Shown here piece by piece: positions 1-8,861 of a stretch of DNA of 64,000 nucleotides (position 1 is its first letter; each line of letters starts with the position of its first letter). Under the pieces are notes generated by a model that was not told the origin of the DNA, did no database searches, and was given only the letters and a program-made list of their open reading frames with translations. This stretch comes from JASGDC01 sp047606545 (GTDB lineage: Bacteria > Actinomycetota > Actinomycetes > Actinomycetales > Micrococcaceae): contig JASGEI010000012.1 of NCBI GenBank assembly GCA_047606545.1, positions 1-64,000 on the forward strand. Reading direction: 5' to 3'. The position numbers were made by a program, and so were the translations under genes.

Positions 1-1309
1 CTTTCTTGTTGATGGTGTTCAGCTTCAAAGTGTTGATGTACCACTTAATGCTGCTGGTATTGCTATGTTCGGTACTACTGATAGTGGTTTCCCACTATAT
101 GTTAGTGGCACGCTTACTACTGGTGATATAAGTATTAATGCTAAAGTAACCCAAAACCCAACAGTAACCACCGGCGCCACAAGTAACCCAGATGCAAAAT
201 TCAAAGCCACTACCTTCTACACCTGGGGCTACAATAATTTTGGTCAACTAGGCAATACCGCCACCACTACTAAGTACGCTCCAACTTCGATTAGTCAAGG
301 CACGTGGAGCACCGCATCAGCAGGACAATACCATTCGTTAGGGATTAAGAACGGTACGCTTTATGCTTGGGGAAGTAATATTTACGGTCAGCTAGGTACC
401 ACCACTAACAGTGGCACTGCCACTGCCACTCCTACGCCAACTTTACTTGATAGTGGTAGCACTGGCTGGACAGCAGTAGCCGCAGGACTATACCATTCCT
501 TAGGGATTAAAAACGGACAGCTATACGCCTGGGGCTATAACTATTACGGTCAGCTAGGTACCACGACTAACAGTGGCACTACCACCCCTAATCCTACGCT
601 AACTTTACTTGATAGTGGTAGCACTGGCTGGACAGCAATAGCAGCAGGTTTCAGTCATTCCTTAGGGATTAAAAACGGTGTACTTTATGCTTGGGGTATA
701 AATCAATACGGTCAGCTAGGTACCACGACTAACAGTGGTACTACCACTGCTAATTCTACGCCAATTAAAATTGATAGTGGTAGCACTACTTGGACAGCAG
801 TAGCAGCAGGACAAGTTCATTCGTTAGGGATTAAAAACAATGTACTCTACGCCTGGGGTCAGAATAGTTATGGTCAACTAGGTACCACGACTAACAGTGG
901 CGCAAGTACTGCTAATTCTACGCCAATTAAAATTGATAGTGGTAGCACTACTTGGACAGCAGTAGCAGCAGGACAATACCATTCTTTAGGTATTAAAAAT
1001 AGTACCCTCTACGCCTGGGGTAGGAATAACTATGGTCAACTAGGTAATGGCACCAGTAACACCACTGCTAACCCTACTCCGACTTTAATTAATAGTGGCA
1101 GTACGAGTTGGACAGCTATCGCAGCAGGACAATCTCATTCACTAGGTATCAAAAATAGTACCCTCTACGCCTGGGGTCTGGATAGTTATGGTCAACTAGG
1201 TAATAGCACCAGCAATTCAACACCTAACTCTTCACCAATTCAAATCGGTAGTGATACTTGGACTAAAGTTGCAGCAGGCGCATATCACTCATTAGGCATT
1301 CGCACTTAA
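1..1309 (+). CDS. RCC1-repeat beta-propeller protein, 5' end cut by window edge
   Basis: The reading frame is open from base 2, so the N-terminus lies outside the window; the first in-frame ATG at 65 is internal. After about 75 residues of Thr/Ser-rich, immunoglobulin-like sequence come seven RCC1-type repeats, each with a core like LYAWGxNxYGQLG followed by a TTTNSG-type loop and an AAGxxHSLGIK strand; seven repeats make one closed seven-bladed propeller. There is no C-terminal LPxTG or membrane anchor. RCC1 propellers are protein-binding scaffolds; in actinobacteria such proteins are usually exported. A paralogue with a Tat signal lies at 4602-6323 beyond lepA-hemW, so export is inferred for this one too. 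Adjacent blades are nearly identical at DNA level. Binding partner unknown. Confidence 0.85.
   Translation, partial: FLVDGVQLQSVDVPLNAAGIAMFGTTDSGFPLYVSGTLTTGDISINAKVTQNPTVTTGATSNPDAKFKATTFYTWGYNNFGQLGNTATTTKYAPTSISQGTWSTASAGQYHSLGIKNGTLYAWGSNIYGQLGTTTNSGTATATPTPTLLDSGSTGWTAVAAGLYHSLGIKNGQLYAWGYNYYGQLGTTTNSGTTTPNPTLTLLDSGSTGWTAIAAGFSHSLGIKNGVLYAWGINQYGQLGTTTNSGTTTANSTPIKIDSGSTTWTAVAAGQVHSLGIKNNVLYAWGQNSYGQLGTTTNSGASTANSTPIKIDSGSTTWTAVAAGQYHSLGIKNSTLYAWGRNNYGQLGNGTSNTTANPTPTLINSGSTSWTAIAAGQSHSLGIKNSTLYAWGLDSYGQLGNSTSNSTPNSSPIQIGSDTWTKVAAGAYHSLGIRT
746..976 (+). repeat. Two exact 69-bp direct repeats inside the RCC1 gene
   Basis: Bases 746-814 and 908-976 are identical. The offset is 162 bp, exactly one 54-codon propeller blade, so recombination between the copies would remove or add one blade in frame. 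A further 37-bp exact copy pair occurs at 439-475 and 601-637, again one 162-bp blade apart. Confidence 0.9.
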
Positions 1310-1446
1310 AACTTAAGAATAAAATTATACTTAAAAGTCAAATAATTGAGCATTTTGTTTTATAAGAAAGAGTTGGAATTTCTAGGCGCTTAATGAGAAT
1401 ATAGTAATTAAGTATTTGTACGTCTAAAACATAAGTAGGAAAAGCC

Positions 1447-3297
1447 TTGTCACCAAAAGCAACTGATATTCCCGTGCCAGCAAAAACTGACCCTAAAATT
1501 ATCAGGAACTTCTGTATTATTGCCCACATTGACCATGGTAAATCTACCTTGGCAGACCGAATGCTTGGGGTAACTGGAGTGCTGGCAAAGCGTGATGAAA
1601 AAGCTCAGTACCTAGATCGCATGGATATCGAACGCGAACGTGGCATCACCATCAAATCTCAGGCAGTTCGTTTACCTTGGGAAGTTGATGGCATCACTTA
1701 TGCTCTTAACATGATTGATACCCCCGGGCATGTGGATTTCACTTATGAAGTGTCTCGCTCATTAGCTGCCTGTGAAGGAGCAATCTTACTTGTAGATGCA
1801 GCACAAGGTATCGAAGCTCAAACTCTGGCAAACCTATATCTAGCAATGGAAAATGATTTAACTATTATTCCAGTATTAAATAAGATTGATTTACCAGCTG
1901 CACAACCAGAAAAATATGCCGAAGAATTAGCACAGCTTATCGGTGGCGAACCAGAAGATGTCTTGCAAATTTCAGCTAAAACTGGTGTCGGTGTAGAAGC
2001 TGTACTTGATAAAGTAGTCAAAGAAATTTCAGCTCCTACTGGAGATGCAGATGCACCAGCGCGTGCCATGATTTTCGACTCAGTTTACGATACTTATCGT
2101 GGGGTAGTAACTTATGTGCGTGTAGTAGATGGCGCTTTAAAACCCCGTGAACGTATTCAAATGATGTCTACTAAAGCTACTCACGATACTTTAGAAATTG
2201 GGGTCATTAGCCCAGAACCTAAGCCAACTGACGGCTTAGGTGTTGGGGAAGTTGGGTATCTGATTACTGGGGTAAAAGATGTCCGACTTTCTAAAGTCGG
2301 TGACACTATTACGACTTCCAATAACCCAGCTACTGAATCTCTTGGCGGTTACGAAAATCCAAAGCCAATGGTATTTTCTGGGCTATATCCAATTGATGGC
2401 TCTGATTATCCTGCATTGCGTGAAGCTCTTGATAAGCTTCAGCTTAACGATGCTGCATTAGTTTATGAACCTGAAAACTCGGCGGCTCTTGGTTTTGGTT
2501 ATCGTTGTGGCTTCTTAGGGTTATTACACTTAGAAATTACTCGTGACCGGCTAGAACGTGAATTTGGGTTAGATCTTATTTCTACTGCACCAAACGTAGT
2601 TTATGAAGTAACTAAAGAAGACGGCACTGATGTAGTAGTGACTAATCCAAGTGAATTCCCAGAAGGTAAACTATTATCAGTTCGTGAACCAATGGTTTCA
2701 GCCACTATCATTGCACCAAGTGAATTCATCGGCACCATTATGGAGCTATGCCAACAACGCCGTGGAATGATGAAAGGGATGGATTACCTTTCTCCTGAAC
2801 GTGTGGAAATTCGTTACGAACTACCACTTGCTGAGATAGTTTTCGACTTCTTCGACCAATTGAAATCTCGTACTCGTGGTTATGCTTCACTTGATTGGAA
2901 AGCAGAAGGTGAACAAGAAGCTGACTTAGTTAAAGTGGATATCTTATTGCAAGGTTCTACTGTAGATGCATTTAGCTCTATTACTCATCGTGATAAAGCT
3001 TATTCTTATGGCACGATGATGGTAAATAAACTTAAAGAGCTTATCCCTAGGCAACAGTTCGAGGTACCAATTCAGGCAGCTATTGGTGCTCGGGTAATTG
3101 CACGTGAAAATATTCGTGCAATCCGTAAGGACGTCCTTGCTAAGTGCTATGGTGGCGATATTAGCCGTAAACGTAAACTACTGGAAAAGCAAAAAGAAGG
3201 TAAGAAGCGCATGAAAAACATTGGCTCGGTAGAAGTACCACAAGAAGCCTTCGTCGCTGCATTATCTTCAGACGGTGGCAAGAAAGAGAAGAAGTGA
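1447..3297 (+). CDS. lepA: Elongation factor 4 (LepA) GTPase
   Basis: Ribosome-associated translational GTPase (EF4) thought to act on stalled or mistranslocated ribosomes and in ribosome biogenesis. The 616-residue length fits the family. G motifs are clear: P-loop AHIDHGKST (26-34), RGITIK (65-70), DTPGH (91-95), NKID (145-148) and SAK; the LepA-specific C-terminal domain ends with a lysine-rich tail. The start is TTG, chosen because AGGA lies at 1437-1440, six bases upstream, and no better start exists. It overlaps hemW by four bases (GTGA), so the two are translationally coupled; lepA-hemW adjacency is common in Gram-positive bacteria. Confidence 0.97.
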   Translation: MSPKATDIPVPAKTDPKIIRNFCIIAHIDHGKSTLADRMLGVTGVLAKRDEKAQYLDRMDIERERGITIKSQAVRLPWEVDGITYALNMIDTPGHVDFTYEVSRSLAACEGAILLVDAAQGIEAQTLANLYLAMENDLTIIPVLNKIDLPAAQPEKYAEELAQLIGGEPEDVLQISAKTGVGVEAVLDKVVKEISAPTGDADAPARAMIFDSVYDTYRGVVTYVRVVDGALKPRERIQMMSTKATHDTLEIGVISPEPKPTDGLGVGEVGYLITGVKDVRLSKVGDTITTSNNPATESLGGYENPKPMVFSGLYPIDGSDYPALREALDKLQLNDAALVYEPENSAALGFGYRCGFLGLLHLEITRDRLEREFGLDLISTAPNVVYEVTKEDGTDVVVTNPSEFPEGKLLSVREPMVSATIIAPSEFIGTIMELCQQRRGMMKGMDYLSPERVEIRYELPLAEIVFDFFDQLKSRTRGYASLDWKAEGEQEADLVKVDILLQGSTVDAFSSITHRDKAYSYGTMMVNKLKELIPRQQFEVPIQAAIGARVIARENIRAIRKDVLAKCYGGDISRKRKLLEKQKEGKKRMKNIGSVEVPQEAFVAALSSDGGKKEKK

Positions 3298-4487
3298 GCA
3301 GTTTCGTAACTGCCCTTAGCGACGCTATTTCCACTCGTAATGAAGAAATCCCACTAGCACTATATATTCATATTCCATATTGTAAAGTGCGCTGTGGTTA
3401 TTGTGACTTCAATACCTACACTGCACAAGAATTGGGTGCGGGTGTATCGCAACAAAGCTACTATCTGCAAGTTATTGAAGAATTAACTAACTATGCAACT
3501 AGCTTTCAAAAGCAGGGAAGTGTTCCTAAAATTGACACCATCTTTTTCGGTGGTGGCACGCCTACATTACTTCCTGCTAAACAGCTAGGGATAATAGTTA
3601 CTAAAGTTAAAGAACTATTTGACTTTGCCAAAAACTGCGAGATTACTACTGAAGCTAACCCAGATACCCTTTCAAAGGAATACTTAACCATTCTTAAAGA
3701 ATCTGGTTTTAACCGGGTTTCTATAGGTATGCAATCTGCGATACCACGAGTATTAAAAACTCTTGATCGTACTCATAACCCAGCAAATGTGACAAAAGCA
3801 GTAGCTTGGGCAAAAGAGCTTGATTTACAAGTCAGTGTAGATCTTATCTATGGTACTCCTGGTGAGAGCTTAGAAGATTGGCAAGAAAGCCTTGATGCAG
3901 CTATTAAGCTAAAGCCAGATCATATCTCAGCCTATGCTCTAATTATTGAAACAGGTACTAAGATGTATCGTGATATTACACGTAGCATTATTCCAGCTCC
4001 TGATTCTGATGACCAAGCTACTAAATATGAAATGGCAGATACTGCCTTTAGTAAATCTGGATATAGTTGGTATGAAGTAAGTAATTGGAGTACTAATAAA
4101 AATACCCAGTGTCGCCACAATATTAACTATTGGCACAATACTGATTGGTTAGGTATCGGACCAGGAGCACATGGTCATCTAAATGGGATGCGTTATTTCA
4201 ATGCTAAACATCCTCGTGCTTATACACAGCGCCTTCAAAGTGATATTTTCCCAGTTCAAGACTATGAAGTCTTAACTGATTTAGAAAAATATGAAGAGCA
4301 TATTATGCTAGCCTTGCGTATCCAAGAGGGTATCAAGCTAACTGAACTAAAAGAACATAAAATTTTATTAGAACAATGGCAACATCTAGGTTATATTAAA
4401 CCAATTACTGCTAATACTAAGTACTTAGAGCTGACCCTAAAAGGACGGTTACTAGCTGACATGCTCATCAAACAGATACTTATCTAA
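3294..4487 (+). CDS. hemW: HemW-like radical SAM protein (heme chaperone family)
   Basis: The radical SAM cluster motif CxxxCxxC is at residues 30-37 (HIPYC KVRCGYCDF), followed by the GGGTPT SAM-binding segment and the conserved IGPGAHG region; 397 residues is the usual length. HemW family members bind heme and are related to coproporphyrinogen dehydrogenase HemN; the Cys-x-Phe following the cluster motif (CDF) is the HemW rather than HemN pattern. The GTG start overlaps the lepA stop, typical of a coupled lepA-hemW pair. Function as heme-insertion chaperone is from family knowledge. Confidence 0.92.
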   Translation: MSSFVTALSDAISTRNEEIPLALYIHIPYCKVRCGYCDFNTYTAQELGAGVSQQSYYLQVIEELTNYATSFQKQGSVPKIDTIFFGGGTPTLLPAKQLGIIVTKVKELFDFAKNCEITTEANPDTLSKEYLTILKESGFNRVSIGMQSAIPRVLKTLDRTHNPANVTKAVAWAKELDLQVSVDLIYGTPGESLEDWQESLDAAIKLKPDHISAYALIIETGTKMYRDITRSIIPAPDSDDQATKYEMADTAFSKSGYSWYEVSNWSTNKNTQCRHNINYWHNTDWLGIGPGAHGHLNGMRYFNAKHPRAYTQRLQSDIFPVQDYEVLTDLEKYEEHIMLALRIQEGIKLTELKEHKILLEQWQHLGYIKPITANTKYLELTLKGRLLADMLIKQILI

Positions 4488-4524
4488 AAAAGGCCACTTG
4501 CAGTTAAATCACACTGTAATAATT

Positions 4525-4553
4525 TTGTTTTCTGTAAGGGGGGGGGGTAGTAT
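4525..4553 (+). promoter_or_regulatory. Candidate promoter with a ten-G tract in its spacer
   Basis: A -35-like TTGTTT (4525-4530) and a -10-like TAGTAT (4548-4553) are exactly 17 bases apart, and bases 4538-4547 of that spacer are ten consecutive G. It precedes the Tat-secreted RCC1 gene. Homopolymeric G runs of this length are prone to slippage, and a change of one base would alter promoter spacing. The promoter elements themselves are only moderate matches (three and four of six). Confidence 0.5.
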
Positions 4554-4601
4554 TGTGTTATTAGCTTATTAAGTGTCGTTTTGGTTTGAGGGTTGGTTTT
4601 G

Positions 4602-6323
4602 ATGGTTGATAATAGTTCTGGGATTGTGGATTCTAGTTGTGATTCGTTGGGTGTTTCTCGTCGTAGTGTGGCTAGGGGGGCTTTGTGGAGTGTTCCGGTT
4701 GTTAGTGCTGCTGTTAGTGTGCCTGCGGTGGCTGCTAGTGTGGTGTTTGAGTCTTTGGTTTTTGATCAGTTAACTGCTAATGGTGGTAGTGGTTTGCCTG
4801 ATAGTCCTACGCCTAATCGTATTTTTGGTACTGGTGATGAGATTAGTGTGCTTGCTACTATGGCTGATCGTAGTAGTGTGCCTGATGGTACTCAGGTGTT
4901 GTTGACTTTAACTGGTGATGCTGTTTTTGATGCTACTAGTACTAATACTGCTACTGTTACTTTGGATTCTGCTGGTAAAGCTAGTTTTGGTAGTGTTTCT
5001 GGTGGTTCTCCTATTAAAGCTGTTTATCCGCAGACTAATAGTGGTGATTTTACTATTCATGGTGAGATTGTTGATGCTAGCCCTGCAGTTAGTACTACTT
5101 TGGATGCTGATTTCCACGTTACCGCGGGCAATGTAGTGACCTGCGGTAGGAATGTTGGTAACTTTGGTAATGGTAACAATACCGATAGCACCGGAGCAGT
5201 TCCTAATCTTCTTGCTAATGCTACTCCGTTGTTTATTAATTTTGATCAAGAACTATCAGGAAAAACCGTCACCCAAATAGAACCCGGAGATGATGCTTTT
5301 TTCTCATTGCTAACAGATGATGGTCTAGTGTACACCATCGGTATAAATACTTATGGTCAGCTAGGTGATGGTACTACCACTAACAGTGGTACTAGTGCTA
5401 CTTTCCAACCAGTAACCACCACCGGTACCCCAATGGCAGGCAAAACCATCACCCAAATAGCAACCGGAACAAACCATATGCTAGCTCTTGCTAGTGATGG
5501 CACTGTATATGCCTGGGGTAGGAATAATTACGGTCAGTTAGGCGATGGCACCACTACTGACAGCAGTGTGCCAGTTGCAGTTACCACAAGTGGTGTGCTT
5601 TCTGGGAAAACCATCACCCAAGTAGCAGCAGGCAATTATCATTCTTTGGTTCTTGCTAGTGATGGCACAGTATACTCTTGGGGATATAATAATTACGGTC
5701 AGCTAGGTAACAATACTACTACCAATAGTAGTGTGCCAGTTGCGGTAACTACAAGCGGTGTGCTTTCTGGGAAAACCATCACCCAAGTAGCAGCAGGCAA
5801 TTATCATTCTTTGGTTCTTGCTAGCGATAACACTTTATATTCCTGGGGATACGGTACTTATGGTCAGCTTGGTAGAGGTAGCACTACTAGTAGTAGTGTG
5901 CCAGTTGCTGTGACTATGACAGGGGTGCTTTCTGGGAAAACCATCACCAACATCTCAGCAGGAAACCTTAATTCTTACGTGGTTGCTAGTGGTTGGGCTT
6001 ACGCCTGGGGCTCTAATCTTCTCGGTGCTAATGGTAACGGTTCAACTAGCGGTACTGCTACGACTCCAGTAGCTATGACAAGCACTAGCGGTCCAATGGC
6101 AGGAAAAACCATCACAGAAGTATCCGGCATGAACAGGACCTATGGCTGTTTCATGTTAGCTAGCGATGGTACAGCCTACGCCTGCGGAGGTAATAGCCTG
6201 AGAGTGATGGGTAACGGTGGTAGCAGTACAACTAATGCTACGCCTGTTGCAGCATTTACCGCAGGCGACGCTGCTGATAGACAACTCACATCTGCTAAAT
6301 CAGGAATGGCCATACTAACCTAA
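4602..6323 (+). CDS. Tat-exported RCC1-repeat beta-propeller protein
   Basis: The N-terminus carries a twin-arginine signal (SRRSVARG, residues 19-26), a hydrophobic stretch and an AAS cleavage region near residue 46. An Ig-like domain of about 120 residues follows, then seven RCC1 repeats with the VYxWGxNxYGQLGDG core; the first and last two are degenerate. The ATG at 4602 has GAGGG at 4588-4592; a TTG nine bases earlier lacks room for a ribosome site. Tat export fits with tatA/tatC at 34-36 kb. No wall-anchor motif was found, so it is probably released or held non-covalently. Base composition changes inside the gene: to about 5110 the coding strand is strongly G/T-rich, after that it resembles its neighbours. 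A G6 run lies in the signal-peptide codons (4675-4680). Confidence 0.88.
   Translation: MVDNSSGIVDSSCDSLGVSRRSVARGALWSVPVVSAAVSVPAVAASVVFESLVFDQLTANGGSGLPDSPTPNRIFGTGDEISVLATMADRSSVPDGTQVLLTLTGDAVFDATSTNTATVTLDSAGKASFGSVSGGSPIKAVYPQTNSGDFTIHGEIVDASPAVSTTLDADFHVTAGNVVTCGRNVGNFGNGNNTDSTGAVPNLLANATPLFINFDQELSGKTVTQIEPGDDAFFSLLTDDGLVYTIGINTYGQLGDGTTTNSGTSATFQPVTTTGTPMAGKTITQIATGTNHMLALASDGTVYAWGRNNYGQLGDGTTTDSSVPVAVTTSGVLSGKTITQVAAGNYHSLVLASDGTVYSWGYNNYGQLGNNTTTNSSVPVAVTTSGVLSGKTITQVAAGNYHSLVLASDNTLYSWGYGTYGQLGRGSTTSSSVPVAVTMTGVLSGKTITNISAGNLNSYVVASGWAYAWGSNLLGANGNGSTSGTATTPVAMTSTSGPMAGKTITEVSGMNRTYGCFMLASDGTAYACGGNSLRVMGNGGSSTTNATPVAAFTAGDAADRQLTSAKSGMAILT
5592..5824 (+). repeat. Two exact 68-bp direct repeats in the second RCC1 gene
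   Basis: Bases 5592-5659 and 5757-5824 are identical, offset by 165 bp, one 55-codon blade. As in the first RCC1 gene the copies are placed so that recombination would keep the reading frame and change blade number. Confidence 0.9.
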
Positions 6324-6367
6324 AACCAAACAAACTCACAATAGATTTTAAAAAACAAGAGTATAAG

Positions 6368-6400
6368 ATAAGAGCCCCTTATTTAATAAGAGGCTCTTAT
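6368..6400. terminator. Terminator hairpin between convergent genes
   Basis: ATAAGAGCC (6368-6376) and GGCTCTTAT (6392-6400) form a 9-bp stem with a 15-base loop between the RCC1 gene and the convergent peptide transporter; A/T-rich flanks allow it to serve both directions. Confidence 0.65.
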
Positions 6401-6432
6401 TTATGAATAATATTTCGTATTTTATATCGGGG

Positions 6433-7971
6433 TTATACGATACCTTCCATACGCTTATTAATCCATGGATTAAGTGCAAAGATGATGCAACCCAATATGA
6501 TAGATGAGATACCCAAAGTAGTGAAGTATGGAACTTCGTTAGTTGGGTCGTAGAATTCAGCGATACTACCTGCTGCTGCTGTACCAATTGCCGCTGCCAA
6601 TGAGAAGATAGCTACCATTCGAGTAGTAAATGCTTTTGGTGCAAGCTGAGTAGATACTGCCAAACCAGTAGGAGATAAGAACATCTCACCAATAGTGAAC
6701 ACAAACAAGATTGCAGCAATCAATAGGATTGGCGCACTGTTAGGTCCTTTATTAGCAAATGGCAAGAACATGAAGTATGCCAGACCAATTAAAATATTTG
6801 CCCAAGCGAACTTACCAGAAGTACGTGGCTGTCCCTTCCACTTAGCCCATAGACCTGCGAAGAAGCCTGAAAGCAAAATGATGTATACCGGGTTAATTGA
6901 CTGTACCCATGATACTGGCATAACCCAGTTACCGATGTGACGGTTCAAACGCTGATCAGAGTAGATAGTCAATACAGTAAACTGCTGCTGGTATAGAGTC
7001 CAGAAACCAATCTGTGAAATAAACAGTGGGATTGAGGCATATACACGAGTACGCTCATCAGAAGTGATCTTGTCGCTCCTAATCATTGTAGTGTAGATAA
7101 CAACTGCTGAAACAATTGAGATTACTACTACAGAGTTAGCTGCATCACCAGCATCAAGAACCTTTGTACCGATTAAAGTAGCAAATACTAGAAGAATACC
7201 AACCAAAACCATTAAAGATTTCTTCTTTTCATCTTCATTAAGTGGGTTAGCCACATGATTTACTGACTTAGGTAAGAAACGGCGATAATATGAGTATTGT
7301 GCTAGACCAAGCGCCATACCAATAGCTGCAGCACCGAATCCATAATGGAAGCCTTTGTTAGTTTGCAACCAACCAGTAATCAATGGGCCAAGGAATGCTC
7401 CAATGTTTACACCCATATAATAAAGTGCGAATCCAGAGTTCAAACGGATATCACCACGACGGTAAAGACTACCAATAATTGAAGTAGTAACTGTACCCAC
7501 AGAACCATATGCTACTAAGAATAGACCTAATGCTAGACCTCCAGCACCTGAAGTAAATGCCATAGTTAAATGACCAAGCATTGTCATTGTAGCGGTAATG
7601 AATAGGACACGTTCACGTCCTAATACACGATCTGCCAGCCAACTGTTAGCAACTGAGGCTAGCTTTGCGCCACCACCCATTGCACCAACGATTGAAACTG
7701 CTGTAGCCTGAGATAGACCAAGACCACCTTGGGTAGTACTGTAATAAATATACAGTAGTAGGACACCTGTTAAGCCGTAGTATGAGAATGAACACCACAT
7801 CTCAACACCGGCAACGGTACCCATTTGCATAGGATGTCCAAAAAACTTGGTGTTTGTTGGCACATCCTCATTTTCAGTTAGTTGTTCATTCTTAGTGAGA
7901 GCTGCAGCTTCTTCCATTTCGGCTACGTTGCTGTCCACGCTTTGAACAATTTTTTGTTTTTTCTCTTCCAT
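6433..7971 (-). CDS. POT/PTR-family peptide:proton symporter
   Basis: A 512-residue, about 14-segment membrane protein of the proton-dependent oligopeptide transporter family. After a 40-residue acidic cytoplasmic start comes the family opening GHPxQMGTVAGVEMW with FSYYG, and the PTR2 signature around FALYYMGVNIGAFLGP at roughly residues 180-195. The family takes up di- and tripeptides, which suits an organism that depends on host or community peptides. There is no Shine-Dalgarno sequence before the ATG; a TATATT sits eight bases upstream, so the mRNA may be leaderless. Monocistronic. Confidence 0.92.
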   Translation of the reverse strand: MEEKKQKIVQSVDSNVAEMEEAAALTKNEQLTENEDVPTNTKFFGHPMQMGTVAGVEMWCSFSYYGLTGVLLLYIYYSTTQGGLGLSQATAVSIVGAMGGGAKLASVANSWLADRVLGRERVLFITATMTMLGHLTMAFTSGAGGLALGLFLVAYGSVGTVTTSIIGSLYRRGDIRLNSGFALYYMGVNIGAFLGPLITGWLQTNKGFHYGFGAAAIGMALGLAQYSYYRRFLPKSVNHVANPLNEDEKKKSLMVLVGILLVFATLIGTKVLDAGDAANSVVVISIVSAVVIYTTMIRSDKITSDERTRVYASIPLFISQIGFWTLYQQQFTVLTIYSDQRLNRHIGNWVMPVSWVQSINPVYIILLSGFFAGLWAKWKGQPRTSGKFAWANILIGLAYFMFLPFANKGPNSAPILLIAAILFVFTIGEMFLSPTGLAVSTQLAPKAFTTRMVAIFSLAAAIGTAAAGSIAEFYDPTNEVPYFTTLGISSIILGCIIFALNPWINKRMEGIV

Positions 7972-8073
7972 AGTTTATAAATATAATTTATATGGTGGAA
8001 TATGAATAAAAATACACACTAAAAACTTAAAATTTTATTAAAAAATATTAAAAAAAGCTGGGAGAAACTTATT

Positions 8074-8787
8074 TTATTGCTGTTTTTTCTGTATGTTAGC
8101 TGTGGAGTTCCCTGATACATTTACACCGGTTTTATTCCTACGAGCCTTAAGAGCAGCCTTAGGCGTAGCGGTAGAACTAGCAGTTGCTGCTACAGCTTGC
8201 TTGCGGATTTTCTGCTTAGGTTTCATAGTCATATTTTGAGTTTGCTTATTTGTTTTTCGAATGCCATTATTTTTAGCAACCTTAGCAGATTCTTTCTTTG
8301 CTTTGCGGATAGCTTTATTCTTTGCTCTACGTTCACGTCTAATTTGTTTCTGACGCTTCTCTTCCTGAATATTACGTTTTGGATAAGCAGTAGGTTTTTC
8401 TTTTTCTGTAACAATACGCCAGTACTTCATCAAATTAAATGGGTAACTAAACGGACGTCCTAGGTTAGTTTGCATTCCAGCACGAATTGCAAAATATCCC
8501 ATAAATAACCATAAAGCTACACCGATACCTCTGAATATAGCATGTAGCGGATGCACAGGAATTTGCCCAAGCAAGAAAAACATAATGATGATTACAAAAA
8601 GTGGAAATGTAAACTCAAGACTTTCACGTGATTCACGTTTAGTGAACTTACCATAACCACCTAGATAGTGATTAATCATGAATGGAGCTATTGGCCCTAC
8701 AACACCACCTAGGTGAGCAAGTGTAGCCCAGTCTTTATCTTCTTTTGGCCTAAACTGATTTGGATGCGGTACTTTTGTCATTGTCAT
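8074..8787 (-). CDS. DUF4870-domain membrane protein with long basic tail
   Basis: The first about 130 residues match the DUF4870/Tic20-like pattern: a DWATLAHLGGVVGP opening, a RESLEFTFPL segment and three to four membrane helices. The last about 105 residues are highly basic (many K/R with Q/N/A), of low complexity and probably cytoplasmic and RNA- or membrane-surface binding; such a tail is not usual for the family. The start ATG has GAGG four bases upstream; a second ATG two codons later has better spacing, so the true start may be 8781. Divergent from dnaJ. Function unknown. Confidence 0.75.
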   Translation of the reverse strand: MTMTKVPHPNQFRPKEDKDWATLAHLGGVVGPIAPFMINHYLGGYGKFTKRESRESLEFTFPLFVIIIMFFLLGQIPVHPLHAIFRGIGVALWLFMGYFAIRAGMQTNLGRPFSYPFNLMKYWRIVTEKEKPTAYPKRNIQEEKRQKQIRRERRAKNKAIRKAKKESAKVAKNNGIRKTNKQTQNMTMKPKQKIRKQAVAATASSTATPKAALKARRNKTGVNVSGNSTANIQKKQQ

Positions 8788-8840
8788 AGTGCCTCAATTA
8801 TCGCTGATAATGTAAATAAACATTGTTACTGACATGCCAC

Positions 8841-8861
8841 TTTACCAAAAATTCTGGTAAA
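8841..8861. promoter_or_regulatory. Inverted repeat in DUF4870-dnaJ divergent region
   Basis: TTTACCA (8841-8847) and TGGTAAA (8855-8861) form a perfect 7-bp inverted repeat with seven bases between, of operator geometry. It lies 53 bases upstream of the DUF4870 start. It matches neither CIRCE nor the HspR HAIR element. Confidence 0.45.

Noticed and set aside
340..1260. Regularly spaced repeats resembling an array such as CRISPR
   Set aside because: The repeats are degenerate, 162-174 bp apart, and in frame with RCC1 blades; no short identical repeats with unique spacers.
4908..5249. Long open frame on the minus strand opposite the RCC1 gene
   Set aside because: Low-complexity Ser/Thr/Asn/Ile product with no start signals; it is a by-product of the G/T-rich codons on the other strand.
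8197..8463. Plus-strand open frame opposite the DUF4870 gene
   Set aside because: Mirrors the basic tail of the real gene; no ribosome site and Phe/Leu-rich nonsense sequence.
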